Source: GWA2-66-18 sp964537395 (lineage in GTDB: Bacteria; Elusimicrobiota; Elusimicrobia; UBA1565; UBA9628). From it: a stretch of 64,000 nt of DNA. Within the stretch, counting starts at the first letter, position 1. The number at the start of each line of letters is the position of its first letter. Shown here piece after piece: positions 61,220-64,000 of the stretch. Position numbers and translations under genes: made by a program. The notes under the pieces were generated by a model. It was not told where the DNA came from and ran no database searches. It worked only from the letters and a program-made list of their open reading frames with translations. The stretch covers positions 1-64,000 of the forward strand of contig CAZIBN010000008.1 of the NCBI GenBank assembly GCA_964537395.1. The letters are read 5' to 3'.

Positions 61220-62590
61220 CTACGCCGCGACCTTCAGCGAAAAGCTGATTCTCGTGCCCTGACCGGGCGTTGATTTCACTTCGATCTTGCCGCCGTGCTG
61301 ATCCACGATCGATTTCACGATATAAAGGCCGAGGCCCGTCCCCTTGTGGCCCGCGACGCCGTCGTTGATGTTGCGTCCCTGCGTGAACGGCTGGAACAGG
61401 GCCGTGCGGTCGGCCTCGTCCATGCCGCGTCCGGTGTCGCCGACGGTGACCTCGATCCAGCGGGCGCCGCCGTCACGGAACTGCTCGCCCGAGATCCAGA
61501 TCTGGCCGCCTTGAGCGGTGAACTTGAGGCCGTTGGCGATGAGGTTGACGAGGACCTGGCGCACGCGGTCGGCGTCACCCATGACGGCGGGCAGGACGCT
61601 CAGGCGGTTGGTGATCGCCACGCCCTGCTGAAGGGCCTTCGCCTCGAAGAACTGGCAGACTTCCGTGGCGAGGACCGGAAGCTCCATCGGCCGCAGGACG
61701 CACTCCATCTTGCCCTTCTCGATCTTCGCCACGTCGAGGAGGTCGTTGATGAAGCCCGACAGGCGGCGGACGTTGACCGAGATGCGCTCGAGGAAATCCT
61801 TCGACTGCGCGTAGCCTTCGGGCGTGCCGCCGGCGATCTTGTCCTTGATGAGCTGCAGAAAGCTCTCGATGGCGCCCAGGGGGGAGCGCAGCTCATGGGT
61901 CACCGAGGAGACGAAGTTTCGCTTGATCGAGTCGAACTCCTCGAGGCGAGCCGACATGCCGTTGAACGCGCGCACGAGCCCGCCGAGCTCGTCGTCGGAG
62001 TCCCACGCGAGCTTGCCTCCGAGCTTGCCGCCACCGATCTCGGCGGCCAGGCGGCTCAGCTCCACGATGGGCTTGGTCAGGCTGCGCGCGATCAGGAACG
62101 AGACGAGCAGGCCGAGAAGGCTCGTCACGCCCCAGACGCCGAGGATGATCTTGGCCAGGCGCACGTTCGCGTTCCGGAACGGCGCCTCGAGCACGTCATA
62201 GTCCAGCGCGAGGGTCACGTCGACGCTCCTCTGCGGGTCGGCGGGATCGGCCACGGTGAAGAGGGTCTCCCGAGCCTGCGCCCCGAAGCGTCCGCCGCCG
62301 ACCGTCGCGGCCCGCTCCCGGCCCTTGTTCTTCCACAGGATGCGCGCCTGGGTGATCGCGGGATACTGGACCTCCAGGAACTTCAGGTGGCTCAGGAGCG
62401 CCACGTCGTCCTTCTGGATCAAAGAGTCGGATGCGGCCCTCTCCACGGCCTTCTCGATGAGGGCCGCCTGTTCGCGGACCTCCCGTTCATTGAACTGGCG
62501 GCGCACCGCCAGCACGCCCCAGCCGAGCAAGGCCATGGAGAAGACCTGCAGCAGGAACGTGCTGACGATGAGCCTCGTGCGGATCGTCAC
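61220..62590 (-). CDS. Membrane sensor histidine kinase
   Basis: 456 aa. Helix 1 (about 8-28), an exported sensor region of ~115 residues, helix 2 (about 147-168), HAMP (about 168-222), HisKA with His232 (SSVTHELRSPLG), then HATPase_c: N-box NLIANGLKFTAQGG, GDTGRGMDEADR, F-box LFQPFTQG, and GTGLGLYIVKSIVDQHGG. All kinase boxes are intact. GTG 62590 overlaps the previous stop by 1 nt, behind GGAGG. It likely phosphorylates the adjacent CheY-like protein; the signal is unknown. Confidence 0.93.
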   Translation of the reverse strand: MTIRTRLIVSTFLLQVFSMALLGWGVLAVRRQFNEREVREQAALIEKAVERAASDSLIQKDDVALLSHLKFLEVQYPAITQARILWKNKGRERAATVGGGRFGAQARETLFTVADPADPQRSVDVTLALDYDVLEAPFRNANVRLAKIILGVWGVTSLLGLLVSFLIARSLTKPIVELSRLAAEIGGGKLGGKLAWDSDDELGGLVRAFNGMSARLEEFDSIKRNFVSSVTHELRSPLGAIESFLQLIKDKIAGGTPEGYAQSKDFLERISVNVRRLSGFINDLLDVAKIEKGKMECVLRPMELPVLATEVCQFFEAKALQQGVAITNRLSVLPAVMGDADRVRQVLVNLIANGLKFTAQGGQIWISGEQFRDGGARWIEVTVGDTGRGMDEADRTALFQPFTQGRNINDGVAGHKGTGLGLYIVKSIVDQHGGKIEVKSTPGQGTRISFSLKVAA

Positions 62591-64000
62591 TATTTATTTC
62601 CTCCGGAGATGATCTCCGACTGCACGCGGTCGAGCGCGCGCCTAGCTGAGGTGTTGTTCGGCTCGGACTCGATGATGCGGCGGAAGACCGCCGCGGACTC
62701 GGCCAGCTTGCCCTGCGCGTAGAGGTCGACGCCCTGCTCATACAGCCGCTCGATCTCCACCGGCGTCAGACCGGTCGACTTGGGCTCCTGCGCCTTAGGC
62801 GTCGGGGTCGTGTCGCGCTTGCCGCGCTCGATGAGCGACTGCAGCGCGTCGATGTAGCTCTTGATCTGCTTGCGCGAGTCCGAGTCGGTCTCGAGCTTGT
62901 ACGCCGAGCGCAGGGCCTTGAGAGCCTCCACGTTGTGCTTGAGCGCGTAATGCGCCGCGCCCAAACGCTTGTAGGCCAGCGCGTTGGCCGGATCGAGCTC
63001 GAGCACCTGGTCCGCCAGCTTCACGACGCGCTCGAAATCGCGCTCGCGGAGCGCGACCTCCATGAGAGCCATCGTGCCGCCGACGACCTTCTCCGCACCC
63101 ATCGTCGGAGCCTTGCCGGGCTCGGCCGCTATGGGGCCCTCGCGGACCACGCCGCTCTTGGTCTCGATGGCCTTCGCCAGGCGCTCGATGCGCTCGTCGG
63201 TGGGGCTCAGGCTCCCCGCGTACGCGAGCTTGCGCAGGGACGACTTGGCGTCGCCCGCCACGAAGTCAAGAGAGCCCTCGTAGATGGCCGCCAGCGACGC
63301 GTCGGTCTGGTAGTCCTTGACCGTCGGGAAGACCGCGGCGACGATGGTCATGCGCTCCAGGCTCTGCTGAAGGCGGACATCCTTGGGCTTCAGAGACAGC
63401 GCCTGCGTGAGCTTGTCCGCGGCCTCGGCGTAGCGTCCGGCGGTCGCGTCGAGCTTCGCCTGGCGGAGGAACTCGTCGATCGCCGTGCGCTTGTACAGCG
63501 CCAGGTCCTCCATCTGGTAGCGGAAGTCGGGCGTGCCGACGGCCGCGAGGTCGCGGAGGTTCTCGAGGATCGCCTCGCCGAAGGCGGCCTCGGCCTGCTT
63601 CGGGCGGCCGAAGCGCAAGGTCAGCCCGAGGCGGTGCGTGCCCGAGGTGGCGGTCAGGCCGCCGAGCGGGAGCGCGAAGCCGTAATCGAACTGCATGCGG
63701 CTGACCTTGTAGGACAGACCGAAGGACATGTTCCGGTAGTCCCGGCTGCCGGTGGCCAGCGCCCCGCGAATACCGAAAGAGCCGTGCAGCAAGGTGGGCA
63801 GCCATTTCTCCGCGGCGATGGCGATGATCTTGTCGGTGGAGCCGTCCGGGGCGCTTTGAAAGCGCACGTCGCCGGTCAAGGTCGAGAACGGCGTCTTGTA
63901 GGCGCCACCGAGCTTGATGTTGCGGCCGAGCTTGTCGGATTCAGAGAAGCCGACGTTCGGCTCCATCAGGTGCTGGATCGAGAGGCCGACGGTCCAACGA
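62590..64000 (-). CDS. PorV/PorQ-like barrel protein with TPR C-terminus (5' partial)
   Basis: The frame runs off the right edge; at least 470 aa are present. The first ~170 residues read as beta-barrel strands (LGRNIKLGGAYKTPF; NMSFGLSYKVSRMQFDYGFALPL; THRLGLTLRFG), the style of PorV/PorQ-type outer-membrane proteins. The rest is a TPR array (YAEAADKLTQALSLKPKDV; ALAYKRLGAAHYALKHNVEAL; LYAQGKLAESAAVFRRIIE). Barrel plus TPR suggests an outer-membrane protein with a periplasmic binding arm. Its stop overlaps the kinase start, so the sensor pair may respond to or regulate it. Confidence 0.7.
   Translation of the reverse strand, partial: RWTVGLSIQHLMEPNVGFSESDKLGRNIKLGGAYKTPFSTLTGDVRFQSAPDGSTDKIIAIAAEKWLPTLLHGSFGIRGALATGSRDYRNMSFGLSYKVSRMQFDYGFALPLGGLTATSGTHRLGLTLRFGRPKQAEAAFGEAILENLRDLAAVGTPDFRYQMEDLALYKRTAIDEFLRQAKLDATAGRYAEAADKLTQALSLKPKDVRLQQSLERMTIVAAVFPTVKDYQTDASLAAIYEGSLDFVAGDAKSSLRKLAYAGSLSPTDERIERLAKAIETKSGVVREGPIAAEPGKAPTMGAEKVVGGTMALMEVALRERDFERVVKLADQVLELDPANALAYKRLGAAHYALKHNVEALKALRSAYKLETDSDSRKQIKSYIDALQSLIERGKRDTTPTPKAQEPKSTGLTPVEIERLYEQGVDLYAQGKLAESAAVFRRIIESEPNNTSARRALDRVQSEIISGGNK

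Overview
The window is a 64 kb piece of a GC-rich bacterial chromosome, almost fully coding. It contains one run of exactly 100 N (59784-59883), so it comes from a scaffolded assembly. The organism is Gram-negative in envelope type: it has lipoproteins, an O-antigen-ligase-like protein, GDP-mannose dehydratase, a PorV/PorQ-like barrel protein, and a MurE carrying the DNPR motif typical of meso-diaminopimelate addition. Two-subunit glycyl-tRNA synthetase, a separate AsnRS, a CHASE2 cyclase and several secreted zinc peptidases fit an Elusimicrobiota-like lineage. That placement is inference, not shown by any marker here.

Layout. 1-2.3 kb: partial lytic transglycosylase, small lipoprotein, gmd. 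2.5-6.1 kb: two long coiled-coil proteins on the minus strand. 6.3-13.9 kb: secreted or unknown proteins, a PilZ protein, nadE, and a frameshifted DODA-type dioxygenase. 13.9-17.9 kb: minus-strand operon of an unknown gene, recO, glyQ, glyS and a lipoprotein. 17.9-18.6 kb: a non-coding scar with a broken response regulator. 18.6-24.9 kb: metallopeptidase, O-antigen ligase family protein, membrane protein and acs. 25.1-34.9 kb: the origin-associated gene string rpmH-rnpA-yidD-yidC-jag-mnmE-(3 genes)-mnmG-rsmG, without dnaA next to it. 36.2-48.8 kb: the dcw cluster mraZ-rsmH-(62-aa ORF)-ftsL-ftsI-murE-murF-mraY-murD-ftsW-murG, closed by surE instead of murC/ftsQAZ. 48.9-52.8 kb: a Crp/Fnr regulator, aspS and convergent asnS. 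52.8-59.6 kb: secreted proteins, two metallopeptidases and a CHASE2 adenylate cyclase. 59.65-64 kb: tRNA-Ala(CGC), the gap, mltG, a response regulator, a histidine kinase and a partial barrel/TPR protein.

How it works together. The main themes are envelope construction (dcw genes, mltG, SLT, YidC, O-antigen), translation and tRNA modification (mnmE/mnmG/rsmG, three tRNA synthetases, rnpA, rpmH), and signalling (cyclase plus Crp, PilZ, two-component pair). Within operons, genes are tightly coupled through 1-8 nt overlaps (ATGA/GTGA/TTGA).

Most notable non-coding features: (i) many operon-first genes have a -10 hexamer only 6-10 nt before the start codon, implying leaderless mRNAs, while internal genes often have Shine-Dalgarno sequences; (ii) five hairpins with one conserved loop and different stems lie between rsmH and ftsL; (iii) two compound stem elements with a shared core hairpin but unrelated outer stems lie before mraZ; (iv) two dispersed palindrome families occur, one sitting just after stop codons and one supplying the start region of rsmG.
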